Shown here piece by piece: positions 22,630 through 34,285 of a stretch of 64,000 bases of DNA (positions are counted from its first letter, which is position 1; each line of letters starts with the position of its first letter). The notes under the pieces are model-generated. The model ran no database searches, was not told the origin of the DNA, and saw only the letters and a program-made list of their open reading frames with translations. A program made the position numbers and the translations under genes. The DNA lies in contig NC_039361.1 of NCBI RefSeq assembly GCF_003573695.1, positions 91,778,149 to 91,842,148 on the forward strand, written 5' to 3'. The DNA is from Papaver somniferum (Eukaryota; Streptophyta; Magnoliopsida; Ranunculales; Papaveraceae).

Positions 22630-23200
22630 TTGTCCAACAGTCCCCAACCACGGCTGCTTTTGCTGAAGATAAAAGCACCTGAAGAAGGGGAAATCTACCA
22701 AGACGCTTATGGAAACGAACATTGTGCCAATGAACAATATCCAACTCGGCCACCACGTGTCGCCGTCACTGACGCAGGCCCCTCAAGAGAAGTTACCTTT
22801 CAGCAATACGGTAGAAGTAAACGGTCCGCTCATGAATCAATGATCGCTCAAGTGTCAGTTCCGCCCTCAAAGAGAGCTTCATGCCAAAGCCTGCAAGAAT
22901 TTCTACCACAGCAACTACTGATGCGGGAGAAGCCAGACTCAAAATATCCATGCTTCCCGTTGCCTATCAGAAGAGTTATAGAGTTACTGGAAATTTGGGT
23001 AGAGAGGGAATAGTCCAACTACCTCCGGTAGGGCGTCCACCAAGGAGATGCTAGATTCAAGATATTGCCACTATCACAGGTTTATTCATCATCCTACCAT
23101 CGAATGCAACGCTCTGAAGAGCATTGTCCAGGAAAAGATTGATTCAGGGGAATTACGCCTGGGGACTGGAGGTTCTCCGCCTTGCCTCGGATCGACATAG
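22630..23200 (+). pseudogene. C-terminal Tat-type gag remnant of element B
   Basis: The frame from 22630 reaches PLPIRRVIELLEIWVERE near 23013. Frameshifts then carry it to a frame starting at 23048, with CHYHRFIHHPTIEC at 23066-23107 followed by LKSIVQEKIDSGEL. The block YC.YH...HPT..C..LK is the zinc-knuckle-like signature I associate with gag of Tat-lineage plant gypsy elements. At least two small indels break the frame between 23000 and 23050, so no intact gag can be made. It is the best evidence for the ancestry of B, and it links B to C, whose own copy of this block is missing. Confidence 0.65.
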
Positions 23201-23269
23201 ATATGTTACAGAGACAATAAAGGATGACTGGGGACTTCTCGCGACCAGGATTGCGTCACACAATAAACC

Positions 23270-23993
23270 TTGATTTGCAACCTGAAAATTCAGTTTTGTG
23301 GAGAGACCCCTAAGCGAATAGAGTATGTGGCCATATCGGGCGAGAGAAAAAAAGGAATGGCCAATACCAATGTACCATCTGCAAGCGCAGTCAACACGTC
23401 CCATGGAGTTACATCCTCTACCACCAACACCAGCAGCACCAGAAGCATCCTCTCTGAAGTGAAACCTCTTATTACCAGAGCCAGAAATGCCGCTACTCCT
23501 AATATTTCTTCAAGCATGACGCCTCCAATCATCACCAGGGCCACTTCTTCCTCAGGACGAGAGACTGGAGGATCCAGAGGAAACCAACCTTCCTATTACC
23601 ATTATCGATTTAATGGAGAGACAGGAAGTTCTTTCCAAAACTCAGACGGACATGACCACAACTCAGAAGGAGCCTCTTCAACGTTTCGCTCCAGAAGACG
23701 CTCCGCTTCAATGTTTCGACCCAGGGGTCGCTTCAACATGTCGCTCCAGGAGCCGCTCCTCCTCAATGTTTCACTCCAGAAGCCGCTCCGCTTCAACGTT
23801 TCTCTTTAGGATCCGCTCTCCGCTTCAACGTTTCGCTCCAGAAGCCTCTCCGCTTCAACGTTTCGCTCCAAGGGCCGCTTCAACGTTTCGTTCCAGAAGT
23901 CGCTTCAACATTCTCTCCAGAAGTCGCCACTCCTCCTTGCCAAGGATTATGTCGTATCCGCCACACTCCTCCCTTCCAAGGATCGTGTCGTAG
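23270..23993 (+). pseudogene. Ser/Thr- and Arg-rich ORF with RS-like repeats in element B
   Basis: One frame (23270-23809) is Ser/Thr/Asn-rich and passes into an Arg/Ser-rich segment; an overlapping frame (23613-23993) continues it as RSRSRSS-type dipeptides. The Arg/Ser part is encoded by a minisatellite at about 23674-23925. Units vary between about 25 and 33 bp, so repeat changes shift the frame. RS dipeptides can bind RNA or splicing proteins, but nothing shows that this is translated. It may be the residue of a gag-pol linker or a non-coding repeat with a fortuitous frame. Confidence 0.35.
23674..23925. repeat. Minisatellite, about nine units of 25-33 bp
   Basis: Core unit CGCTTCAACGTTTCGCTCCA followed by GAAG(C/A)C, with length changes at CTC insertions. 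It lies between the gag remnant of B and its non-coding tail. Confidence 0.85.
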
Positions 23994-23999
23994 ACGCCA

Positions 24000-26230
24000 C
24001 ACTTCTCCCTGTCAAGGATCGTGATCACAGCCAACTAAGTTTCATAGTTGTGGCCACTTTTTGATCCATCTCGCCAAATCTCGTTGTCGTGGATAGTTTA
24101 CTCGCCTACGCATCCAGCCAATCCCTTTGCATCATGGACGCCCATATAACTCCATCCAACCTATTTTGGTTCCCACGACAATGTAGTCTCTTCTGCTGCC
24201 AAGAACTGTTGATGATACCAGCCAGAGCTTTACCATAGCAACAACCACTACAAAGGTAATCCATACTTCTCCATATTTTATTTTTACATGGAAAAAGTAA
24301 TGGAGTCACAAGTACATATGCAAACCAAACTTGGGGACTGAGGCTCTACGTGGAATATCTTCACTGTCAAAGCTCAAGAGACACGGTCAACCCAAAATTC
24401 GTATCCACGATAAGGTCATCTACTCTTCAAAGGTGTAAAGTAAGGATATCAACACCTCTCCGTCTAGAAGGCGCCTGCAACACTTTACGAGGCCCACGAC
24501 GGATCCCAAACCTACTCAGAGAAAACAACTTCAATAACCGAAGAGAGGTGCGACTGGGGACTGATCATCGCGGTCCATCCCCGACAACAATCAAGAATTC
24601 ATGATATAACTCCAGAGATGTGGCTGAAACATTTTTCTTGAAAATACAGAGGGAGTCACGATTAACTACATAACTCTCTCACTTCTACCTCTTCGTTATC
24701 CAGAATGTTTCGTCCATGTGATGTTCCAAGCATCACAGCATCATATCCAGGAGAGTCCAATAAGCTTGTATCAAATCCCATAGGCATGGATTCAAGGTGA
24801 TCCAATTAAAGTAGGCTACACTTAGGGACTGAAGCCTCCTTCAGTTTTAGAAGTTTAAACGCAGTCACCACCTTACCAGTGAATGCAGTAGAAGCACATC
24901 TTCTACGAGAAAATATGCTCAGGATAATTACACATGGGGACTACTAGCATGAGATCCCTTCATTTCCCTCAACCAGTTTATTTCTGATTTCAACATCATC
25001 ACTGTCGAAGCTTTTACGAGCCGCAGGAATTTCTCAACATGAAGCCGTACATGTGCATCAAAGACTCCAAAAGCACGCCACAGAGATACATTCACATATC
25101 CGGCCACGCCATCGGATCTAATAGAAGTATAACTAGGGACTTCTCATCGCATTCCATTCCATACAATAGTCCAAAACTCAGAAGATGGTTCAGACGATAT
25201 CGCTTGGAATGAAGTCCTTGAAGACTTCATAGCAGCACATCGGCAATGGAACGCCTCTCAACTCATCTATTTCACCTAATGGCTCCAGAATATTTCGAAC
25301 ATAAAAGCATCCACAGCGGGTCATCATCGCAATCAGAAAGTCCAGGCGCCAAATAACCTAAAGTCAAGGGACCAACAACGCAACCACAATCTCCAAGATT
25401 ATCCCTGACATGATCATTGCCGAGCATATATTTCATCCATCTATCCCAAGAGTGCAATGGAGTTTGGTAAATTTCTAAATTCACTGGAGAGGTTAGATAC
25501 TCATTCTTCTGGAGTCAGAACCTTATTACACATTCTGGAGAAGATCGATGGTAATTTTGGGTGGCTACATGCGCAAAATAGGAGAGAGCACCTACCTTGA
25601 GTTCTCCTGGCTCGCCTTGCTGCTGATTATAACTATTGGAGATTGCTTTGTTGCTGTTAATGATCTCTCCACCACCACTAACAAATGACGAAGAGGAGCC
25701 ATACGCTGCAGATGAAAGCACAGAGCCGGATGAGAAACAAAAACAGAAGAGGGTCGATACCCCTTTTCATACGAATAGAGTTTCTAGAGTTTGAACAGAA
25801 GAAGGATTCATTCTTTCTCCATGAACGAAAATAGATGACTAGGTGCACCACACTCATGCTCCATGGCCGAACAAGCAGCGCACGAATATCGCCGCTCCAC
25901 AACCTATCTAGCAGTGTGCCAAGATCACCAGCCACTCAGACTTATAATGTTCCACAACATCAACACCCTGCGGCCAATCCAGAAATACTCCAAGCGCCAG
26001 TTTCATAGCAAAGCCATAGGTACGCCAAGCGCCAACACTATATAACACCAGTACTCCGTGGCCAAGCCATAGGCGCGTTGACACAAAGATCACGGACTGA
26101 TCATGCCTCTTTCCAAAGGTCAGTCAGATTTTTTCCTGGTAACCTCTTCATCTTGCCCTTTCGATTTGTTATCCTTGTCTGTCACCATCTCATGCTTGCC
26201 CCGCAATAATGCCACTGTTACGTGCTAAGC
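24000..26230 (+). other. Non-coding internal region of element B
   Basis: No continuous coding frame or domain motif; short frames on both strands are chance. The recurring feature is a purine motif GGGGACT or AGGGACT, here and just upstream, resembling the terminal polypurine tract (see findings). Confidence 0.6.
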
Positions 26231-26241
26231 AGGGGACTTAA
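26231..26241 (+). other. Polypurine tract of element B
   Basis: AGGGGACTTAA immediately before the 3' LTR start TGTTGATGG. Confidence 0.85.
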
Positions 26242-28836
26242 TGTTGATGGTGGTTTTTAGTATAAGGAGAAAACTGTAAAAGTCTATCTACCTGAACCGA
26301 CATCAGATGTAGTAGACATTGATATGTCTATATTCCTCAGGGAATTTGGAGAATATATCAAACTCTGATGAGTTCCTATGTCTCTCTTCATATTATATTG
26401 AAACTCAAGCTCCTAAATGAATTGTTCACTAGTATAGAGCGTAATGAGTATATAAGCTCCTAGCTGCATTACTCACTAATTTCGGAGCCTGCCGAGTATT
26501 TTTCCCATGCTATGTTACCCGGCCAAACCCTTAATATTGATATGGCATGAAAATTTGTGTTCACCCGCAGCAGAGTAGCACGAATTTCCAAGTATCAAGG
26601 TTAAGGTCCTTGAATAAAAGTACTCAATCGGAAAGCATACTGCTCTCTGGCAATAAACTTAAAAAACTCTGTGTCAGCACATGGAATTCAATCAATTTTG
26701 TGATAATTCACAAGATTCAGATATTACCCTGACTAATTTGCAAAAAATCGGGTTTTGCGCCCTACGCAGTATATTAGACCCTGCCGGTCGAAATTAAGCT
26801 TAGGTAAACTAGGCAATTAATCCGCCATGGATTAGTAGGTGCAAAATCCTACCAAAAAGCAGAAAACAAGGAATAAAATGATCCACGGAATAGGATCAGC
26901 AGCAAAGGGAGGTGTGGTCATGCTATATGCCAGCCGACACCACTTGCAAATGGCCATATCCCATGTTGCCCGACCGGACCTATTTCCCGATGACCAATCA
27001 GGTCGTTTTAAATCCGCTACGTGCACCTGGAAGTGTGGCCACGCCCATGCTTGGACGACCCCTCTTTTTATCGACCAATCAGGTCTATCTAAACTAGCCA
27101 CAATATTAGAAGAGGCAAAATTGCGCCATATAGTCACAATGCCAAATTGGCTTTCCAAAACCGCGCCGACATGCCAATGGCATGCCAAACGCGTATGCCA
27201 AACGTGCCATCCCGCTCCGCATGCTAATGGCATGCCAAACATGCCATGCCGGGTCAATACACTAAACGTGCATGCCAAACATGCCAAACGTGCCACTTTG
27301 CCACAACAACATGCCGAACGTGCGAACGTGTCATAAATAGAGCGCTTACGTGCTAACCCACTTTCTATTCGTGGCCAACGCCATAACAGAGTTTGGTCAA
27401 GGTTTCCCAACTAGAATACGATTTCCTTTAGTGGCATTAATTAAAACCCTAACTTTAGTCGTGGCCCAAATTACGCCACTTTGGGCCCCACAACATGCCA
27501 CGATCCATGTGGGATCGGGAAACCCTAAAAATGGCGCCATGCTATGGCCACCCTTAGTCGCCCTTGCTCTTGTGACCATCCCCACATTTTGGCTTCACCA
27601 TAATTCCTCTGGCGTGGCCATGGCGCTATTTGCACAAAAAACGTCACTGTGCCGCGGTCACATGCCATACGCGTAAATTAGGGTTTCGGCCAAACCCTAA
27701 CTTAGCTAAGGTTGCCACGCCAACCAAGCTAAGTAATGCTTCCTAAGGCATTAGATTTGATATGGCAATTGGATCCAATGTTTCCGAAGCCATATTTGTC
27801 TCTAACACCAATATGCGCCAAATTCTAGCTTGTCCATGCCGCCAAGCCCTAATTTTGGCCACGGCGCCAAATCCTAGATTCGCCATGCCGCCAAGCCCTA
27901 CACGGAGACAAATCCTAGCTTTGGACATGCCACCATGTCACTGGCATGTTCCAATGGCTCCACTATGCTATTAAAAGATGCCAACAGAATGTGGCCATAA
28001 TCAATGGCCACCCTTTCTCATGAGTTACAATCTCAGCCATCCAAATTCGCCACCGAATTGACAGGACTATGGCAAGTCTTAGGCGACCAGCCAAGGAAAG
28101 CCTAAATAGCATCACGTGTTATCTTCCTGCGGAAGTCCTCTGACTTTGACTTGCCACACATAGCAAACTGCTACACGTTTTTCACGAAAACACTTGATAC
28201 ATCAAACATGTCACAAACTGGGGGATGCTCATCAGGTTATTGGTCTGGCGGTTTACAGCGTGCGGCGTGCAACACGCCCATTACAAGAAAGTATCAGAAA
28301 GCAGGGCAGTTAGTGGAGGAAATAAATAGTGGGTGTAAAGTAACCCATCTCCTTCATAGTGAGAACGTGGTCTCTGGAATTTACAAATTACCCCACTTCT
28401 CCATCACTCAATCATTCCCACTTTCCGATGCGTTCAGTATGACTTGTATAAATAGGTTCTACCTATTTCGACCAAATACAAGAGTTTTGGTTAACAACAA
28501 CACAATATCCAGAAAACACCAAAGAACTGATAGCTTACATTCCGCAAGCCAGTTCCAAATTCTGATACAAGTCATAAAATAGCCACACCTTCAGAATTAA
28601 CCATTCTGGACTCAATACCTTCTTCGCTTCCCTCCTTATGGCCAACCCTTCTCCTTCACTTTGTGAGTGAATCAAGACTGGAATGGCCATTTCTTGTTTT
28701 AGGCCAGGATTGTAAAGATTGATCTCTCGAATCTAAAGTACTCCCGTGCAGTGTATTTGTTTAAGGTTTAGGATCGTTTCTCATCCACAAACCCAAATTT
28801 ACAAAAACCAGCAGAAATAATTTTTACCCATAAACA
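26242..28836 (+). repeat. 3' LTR of element B
   Basis: Aligns with 19450-22019. It carries the two 81-bp-spaced CCAAT units (26993 and 27074), the CATGCCAAA-rich block (about 27165-27320) and TATAAATA at 28447-28454. The frame at 26839-27336 is not conserved as a single frame in the other LTR. Confidence 0.9.
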
Positions 28837-28841
28837 ACAAG
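28837..28841. repeat. Right target-site duplication of element B (ACAAG)
   Basis: Compare ATAAG at 19445-19449. Confidence 0.78.
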
Positions 28842-29023
28842 TAGGCATGATGACGTTTTGATCGTCATTTTTTTGGGTTTTGAACATTTCTTTTGAGAAT
28901 GAATTGCATTGGGTGAGTTTACATTAATATGCTTTAACTAATAAAGAACTTGACAACTAAGATATGAGAAGAATGAAAATGCATGATTGCCTTGTCGTGA
29001 GACAACAAGGTATGGAATAATGG

Positions 29024-30680
29024 TCAGACGTAGTATGTCTTGAGCCATTTTCCATTGATGACTACTTCCAATTTACCTCCATCCTCTTTGAAAATCTTGT
29101 AGTATCCACTGTTATAAGCCTTGGTGATCACGTAGGGACCTTCCCATTTTTGAGAAAACTTTGGTGCAGACATGTCTTGCTGAATGTGCTTAGCAATCTT
29201 CAACACCAGATCTCCTATTTTAAAAACTCGTGGTTTCACAGCTTTATCTTAAGCTCTCGAGATCCTGCTTATGTATGCTTGAGCATGCTTCCGCTCTAAC
29301 TCTCTTGGAGACTAGAGTATCCAATACCGCAATTCTGGAACTTGATGCTTTGACCCCATTCCATTGGACTCCACTCGCTACTGCAATTCTAACTGACGGG
29401 ATTTTAATATCTGCTGGGAGGATTGACTCCGCGCCATAGAAAAGTGAATAAGGAGAAACGCCAGTAGAGCTCCTAAGCGCCGCTCGATACGCCCACAGCG
29501 CCATTGGTAGTTGCTCATGCCATGTCCTGGGATTATCGTACACTGTTCGACTGAGAATTCAAATCAGAGTTTTGTTAGTGCTTTCGGCTTGTCCATTCCC
29601 TTGAGGGTAGTAAGGAGTAGAGAAAATATGTTTAACTCTGTATTCTTCAAGCAGCTCTCGCACTTGCTTGTTGGCAAAGAGGGTACCATTATCAGTAATG
29701 ATGTGCTTAGGTACGCCAAACCGACAGATGATGTATTCCTTAATGAATGCTGCAATTGTCGCTCCAGTGGTTCCTCGAAGGGGAATGGATTCAACCCATT
29801 TGGTAAAGTGTTCAGTCACGGTTATGATATACTCATGTTGTTTTGAGGATGGTGGATTGATTTTCCCAATAATATCAAGTCCTTACCTGTTGAAAGTCCA
29901 TGGACTACTTACTGAATGATGCGGGGTGCAAGGCACGTGGATGAGATTACCGTGAGTCTTATATTCATGGCATTTCTGAAGAAACGCTGCTGCATCATCT
30001 TCCATGGTTGGCCAGTAATATCTTTCATGTACTTGTAGGAACAACTTTTTCTTTCCTTGGTGTTCTCCCTCATGCGTTGCTTTTAACATGATCGGGATTT
30101 AAGATTTTGCCAAACATCGTAGCAGATTGCCTCCAAAACATTTTCGGTATAGGATTTCCTCATGTAGTACGAATCTCTTGGCCTTTTGTTTCATCTTGGC
30201 TGCATCTTTATTGTTGGCAGGCAGCACACCATCGCGAAGATAGTTGATGTATGGTTCTTGCCGATCCCCAATATAGCTAACGTTAAAGACCTCCAATTGA
30301 TATGGTGGCGCTTTACATCTGGGTAAAGAACCTTGAAATGATCGAGATTGGGTCTCCATTTCCGGCCAGTAGTATCCAAGGCGTTGAAGACGTCGGTAAA
30401 GAGTCACCACTAGCGTTTGTCCGCAGATTTCACCGTGAATACGGTTAAGTAGTAATTGTGCTTCTTAGTCTCCGAGACATCTCGACGGGTATCCATCTGG
30501 GTTTCGATGGTACAACACTCCGTGAGGCATGAATAAGTTTTGTAGAGTCTTGAGACTAACCTTTCCCTGAGAAAGCAAACTGTTAAGCTCTTGAATAATC
30601 GGAGTTCTCCAATCGCTAGATTCAGTATCCTTGCATTGTAGAAGACATGTTGACGCCACGGTCCGCCTCCTTACTGTCAA
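29024..30680 (-). pseudogene. Integrase region of the pol of element C
   Basis: In minus-strand order: an inter-domain region around 30680-30100, partly frameshifted. Next is the N-terminal zinc-binding block (30089-29883), with HEGEHQGKKKL, YYWPTMEDD and KCHEYKTHGN; the last Cys of the expected HHCC site is Tyr here. The catalytic core (29819-29559) has ITDNGTLF and NGQAEST, which hold the second Asp and the Glu. The first Asp region reads TEHFTKWVE, where Asp is replaced by Glu. The C-terminal part (29543-29024) has WAYRAALRSSTGVSPYSL and KWEGPYVI. Frameshifts separate these blocks, so the enzyme is dead. The protein would insert element cDNA into the genome. Confidence 0.85.
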
Positions 30681-30689
30681 AGTCTCTTC

Positions 30690-31540
30690 CAGACCTTTAA
30701 ATTACAGCTTTGAGGCTAATTTAGATAAGCAATCGGCGTGTTTGTTGTTATTGCGGCCGATACGGGTCATAGTTGCATTGTAAAAGTAGTTCAATAGCTT
30801 TTACGCCTCAGATATGTAGGGGGACAGTGTTACCTCTTTGAGGGAGTATACCCATTCATCTGATTGACCAGTAGTTTAAAGTCGCCTCTTACTTTTAGAT
30901 GTGTGTCTCCTGCTTGTTTGGCTAGCGACAATCCTATGAGGAAAGCTTCGTATTCTGCTGAATTTTTGGTGCACTGAAAGTCCAGCTTGAAAGAATGTGA
31001 AAAGATTTCACCAGTTGGAGACAATAGAACTACACCTGCTCCTCCGGTATAACTGCTAGGAGTAGCAGATCCTTCGAAATACAGTAAACACGCCTCCTCT
31101 TTGACAAAAGAGATTTATGGAAACTCCGCAGGGAGATCTTCATGTAGCGCAGCAATACCTTCTCCTGGGAATGCCGCTAGCAGATCTGCTACTGCTTGTC
31201 CTTTAATAGCCGGCGGAGGAGTGCATGTTATATCGATCTCCGACATCTGGAGTAACCATTTGGCCGTCCGGCCTATCAAGGCCGGTTTTGAGAGTAAGAA
31301 CTTGACAGGATCAGCTTTAGCTATTAGCACTACTTTGTTTGACAGCAAGTAGTGTATGCACTTCTGAATAGCGTGAATTAGGGATAAACACGCTTTTTCT
31401 GCCTTAGGATACCTGAGTTCAGCATCTCTTAAGGTACGGATGAATTAGTATATAGGGTGTTCAATCCCTTCATCATCTTCTTGAGCAAGGAGGGCTCCAA
31501 CAGCAGCATCGCTGGAAGCGGTATAGAGGCATAACGATCT
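30690..31540 (-). pseudogene. Two RNase H regions of the pol of element C
   Basis: The part adjoining RT (31348-31115) has KADPVKFLLSKPALIGR and QAVADLLAAFPG, the end of the usual gypsy RNase H. After it, a second RNase H-like segment (about 31090-30830) has GGAGVVLLSPTGE, NSAEYEAFLIGLSLAKQAG and VRGDFKLLVNQ, with acidic residues at the expected catalytic places (the Glu in SAEYEA and the Asp in RGDFK). A second, archaeal-type RNase H after the first is a known hallmark of the Tat lineage. Both would degrade the RNA of the RNA-DNA hybrid. The frame is broken by stops, for example near 31110 and 30820. Confidence 0.75.
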
Positions 31541-31557
31541 CCCTTGTATAGGAGATT

Positions 31558-32540
31558 TCATGATGGCCGGTGATGACAATATTTGCTGAATCTTCCGAAA
31601 GACTTCTTGTTGCTGCGGGGCCCAGACAAAGCTTGCTCCCTTTTCAGCAAGGGAGTGAACGAAGCAACAAGCTGGGATAATCCAGGTATAAAACGTCGAA
31701 TATAGTTTACCTTGCCCATAAAGCTCTGGAGTTCTTTCACAGTTTGCGGTGGAGTCATCGTGAGGATGGCTTGAGTCTTGGACGGATCTACATTGATTCC
31801 TTCAGCAGTTACTTGAAATCCCAGAAATTTTCCGGAAGAGACCCCAAAAGCGCATTTTAAAGGGTTCATCTTCAGTTTGTATTCACGACAACTTTAGAGC
31901 ACTTGTCACAAAACGTCTGTGTAGGCCGCTCGAGTTTTTGATTTTACCACTATGTCATCTACATAATCTTCAACTTGTTTGTGCATCATGTCGTGGAAAA
32001 TTGCAGTCGTGACGCGCTGGTAGGTAACACCGCATTCTTCAAAACAAAAGGCATCACAGTATAATGAAAGTTTCCAAGAGGGGTTCGAAAAGTCGTCTTA
32101 CTTGCGTCGTGATCATACATCTTTATCTGATTGTAGCCGCTGTACCCCTCCATGAAAGAGAACATGTCATGTCCGCTGGTAGCGTCCACTAGCATATCGA
32201 TGTTGGGAAGAGGAAAATAATCCTTGGGGCAGCATTTGTTCAGATCTCTGAAATCAACGCAGCACCTAATTTGACCGCTTTTCTTTTTTACAGGAACCAC
32301 GTTGACTAACCAGGTAGGATGGTGAATGGGCTTGATGAAGGCGGCATCTAGCAGCTTCTGAATCTCAGTTTTGATTTGTTCTTCCACATCGTTTCTGAAC
32401 TTTGTTGGAGATTTTTTGACTGGATTGGATCCAGGTATTACATGTAGATGATGAGTGACCATTTTTTCATCCAGGCCGGGCATTTCCTCATATGTCCATG
32501 CGAATATGTCTTGATACTCCTTGAGAAGATTCATGAGCAT
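31558..32540 (-). pseudogene. Reverse transcriptase region of the pol of element C
   Basis: The first frame (32540-31986) has the palm and finger motifs PVKKKSGQIRCCVDFRDLN and FMEGYSGYNQI. In the latter the usual catalytic Asp of the DG motif is Glu. A frameshift near MPFVLKNA follows. The catalytic YVDD lies at 31954-31965. The last frame (31869-31558) has KCAFGVSSGKFLGF and LQSFMGKVNYIRRFIP, then loses frame near 31620. The domain order and spacing are those of a Ty3/gypsy RT. It would copy element RNA to DNA, but several disruptions make it non-functional. Confidence 0.9.
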
Positions 32541-32750
32541 TGTGCGTTCGTATGCACATAGAGTCGAACTAATGGAGATAGGTCTTGGAGATTCTTCATC
32601 CCAGATGTTGATGATTTCGAGTTCATCGGTTGTGGAGTCAGTGTCGTCATGTAAATGTCATGGCGCATCTGGTACTTCTTCTTGCAGCCAATCGTTGTTG
32701 TTGTATTCTATTGGGAGGAGAGACTGGGTGACACTCTCCCCTGCTAATTG

Positions 32751-33480
32751 CTAACATCGGCGCCAATATACAGTTTTCTCTTTCTGGTCACGACTCGCGA
32801 CAAAGGTCTGTTCTATCTTAGTATAAAGATGAGCTGAGCCTTCACTTGATGAAGAAGAATTAGGGTGCCCTACCAGCAAAGGCGCCCCTCTAGACTTGGT
32901 ATATCTGTTCAGTGATGTGAGCCAGTCTTCCTCCTCGATCGACGCCCACGTGGGGAGTGGAGTGCAATAAACCTTGCTTGATGAATCTTGTGAATTTTCC
33001 TTTGTCTCAAAGAGTTCCACGCCACAAATCGGTGCATAAGGAGACAATGATGCAGGAATGCAAACAACTTCTTTATTCAGCATAGTTTTCAGGCATTGAT
33101 GATACGTTGAGGGGACGATCTTGTTATCATGAAGCCATGGTATCCCCAGTATCATGTGGTAATCTGGCTCATTCTCTATCACTTCGAATTTTACTTTCGA
33201 CTGGACAGGTCTTATTGATGTATTCAAATTCACATACCCGTACGTGGTGGTTTGGTTTTCTTCGAAGTCCGTCATCATGGTAGGCTGAAGTACGATTTTG
33301 CTTGGTCGAACCTTGGTTGTCCTGAGATTTTTAAGATTAATGACATTCGAGGACGCTCCCATGTCGTTAAGAGCCCTTTTGAATTATGAACCCTTGATAC
33401 GTGCAGTAACATGCAGGGCTCTGTTGTGACCTTCTTTTGCCATCATGTTGTCTTCAGTAAATGTGACATTATTTATGGAC
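32751..33480 (-). pseudogene. Aspartic protease region of the pol of element C
   Basis: The protease core begins just upstream of 33362 with ALNDMGASSNVINL. Its D-M-G-A is a version of the active-site D-T/S-G-A. The core ends with HMILGIPWLH, the ILG-type motif, near 33110. A stop codon lies about 14 codons upstream of the active site. About 120 residues of linker to RT follow. It would cleave the gag-pol polyprotein. Confidence 0.75.
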
Positions 33481-33535
33481 ATCTCTGATGTTTTTAAGGT
33501 TTCATTGCGCGACGGAGCCAAACGTGCGTCTAGAG

Positions 33536-33901
33536 CTATCTGATTGGTTGCAGCAAACGCTCTGCTTGTTGGTCCTTTGATAGGTGTATAAGTTCACACA
33601 AACTTTCCAGTAAAGAAGACGCTTCCTGGTCCACCGGCCGCTGGTTGGTGGTGAAGTTGTTGACTTGAGGACGATCATCGGTTGAAGAGTTAGCTCTCAG
33701 TGTTGAAATCTCCGAAGCATAGAAGCCTCTCAAATTCGACGTCATCTTAACGAGGAAGCTGAGTATGTTGTCTATCGTCTCCTTCATCACGTCCATGTTC
33801 CTCGTGTGTATTTCCTGTACTCGATCCAATTCTACCAGGGTTGGAATTTCCCTATTGGCTGTGAGATCATATAGAACGTTGGGGGGGATGAGCATCATCA
33901 T
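33536..33901 (-). pseudogene. N-terminal gag remnant of element C
   Basis: A 121-codon frame starting about 110 bases from the primer site. It has a helical, probably coiled-coil stretch (VELDRVQEIHTRNMDVMKE) and no gag core or zinc knuckle. The distance from here to the protease is under 200 bases, so most of gag has been deleted. Confidence 0.55.
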
Positions 33902-34014
33902 TTGAAGGATTCTGCTCGCAGTTTAAAATAGTTGAATTGATCTAAAACAAACCATCTTAAATTTGAGAAAATTGAAATGAAATTGAAAATTTATTTTGCA
34001 ACCGAGAGATTAAT

Positions 34015-34032
34015 CTCACACTGTGGTCGCCA
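34015..34032 (-). other. Primer-binding site of element C
   Basis: The complement reads TGGCGACCACAGTGTGAG, one base different from the site of B. It adjoins the 5' LTR at 34034. Confidence 0.82.
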
Positions 34033-34033
34033 G

Positions 34034-34285
34034 TTTTTTTGGGGTAAAAACTGATTCTCCTGTTTTTGGTAAATTTGGGTGTGTTGATGAGAAACGAATT
34101 CAAACCCTAAACAAATGCGCTGCATGAGAGTATTTTTAGATTCGAGAGATCAATATATAAGACTCTGGCCTAAACCAAGAAATGGTCGTTCCAGATTCAA
34201 TTCGCTCACAAAGTGAAGGAGAAGGGTTGATCATAGGGAGGGAAGCGAAGAAGGTGCTTGAAATCATAATGTTGAATTATGAAGG
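34034..34285 (-). repeat. 5' LTR of element C, part next to the primer site
   Basis: Aligns with 15855-16105. It is cut at 34285 by insertion of D and continues at 60912. Confidence 0.9.
34281..34285. repeat. Left target-site duplication of element D (GAAGG)
   Basis: Exact match to 60907-60911. Removing D rejoins the LTR of C (AATTATGAAGGTAT), as seen intact at 16095-16108. Confidence 0.96.

Larger units (their letters stand above)
19450..28836 (+). mobile_element. Element B: non-autonomous Tat-related gypsy element
   Basis: A complete 9.4 kb element inserted into the 3' part of C. LTRs are 19450-22019 and 26242-28836 (about 2.57 and 2.60 kb), beginning TGTTGATGG and ending CATAAACA. Primer site 22022-22039, polypurine tract 26231-26241. 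The 4.2 kb internal region has gag-like remnants in its first quarter and no pol. It differs from C over most of U3, but shares with C the LTR start, the last roughly 450 bp of the LTR, the polypurine tract and 17 of 18 primer-site bases. This fits mobilisation by C-type enzymes. Confidence 0.9.

Noticed and set aside
29230..29919. Plus-strand frames opposite the integrase
   Set aside because: Shadows of the minus-strand pol of element C.
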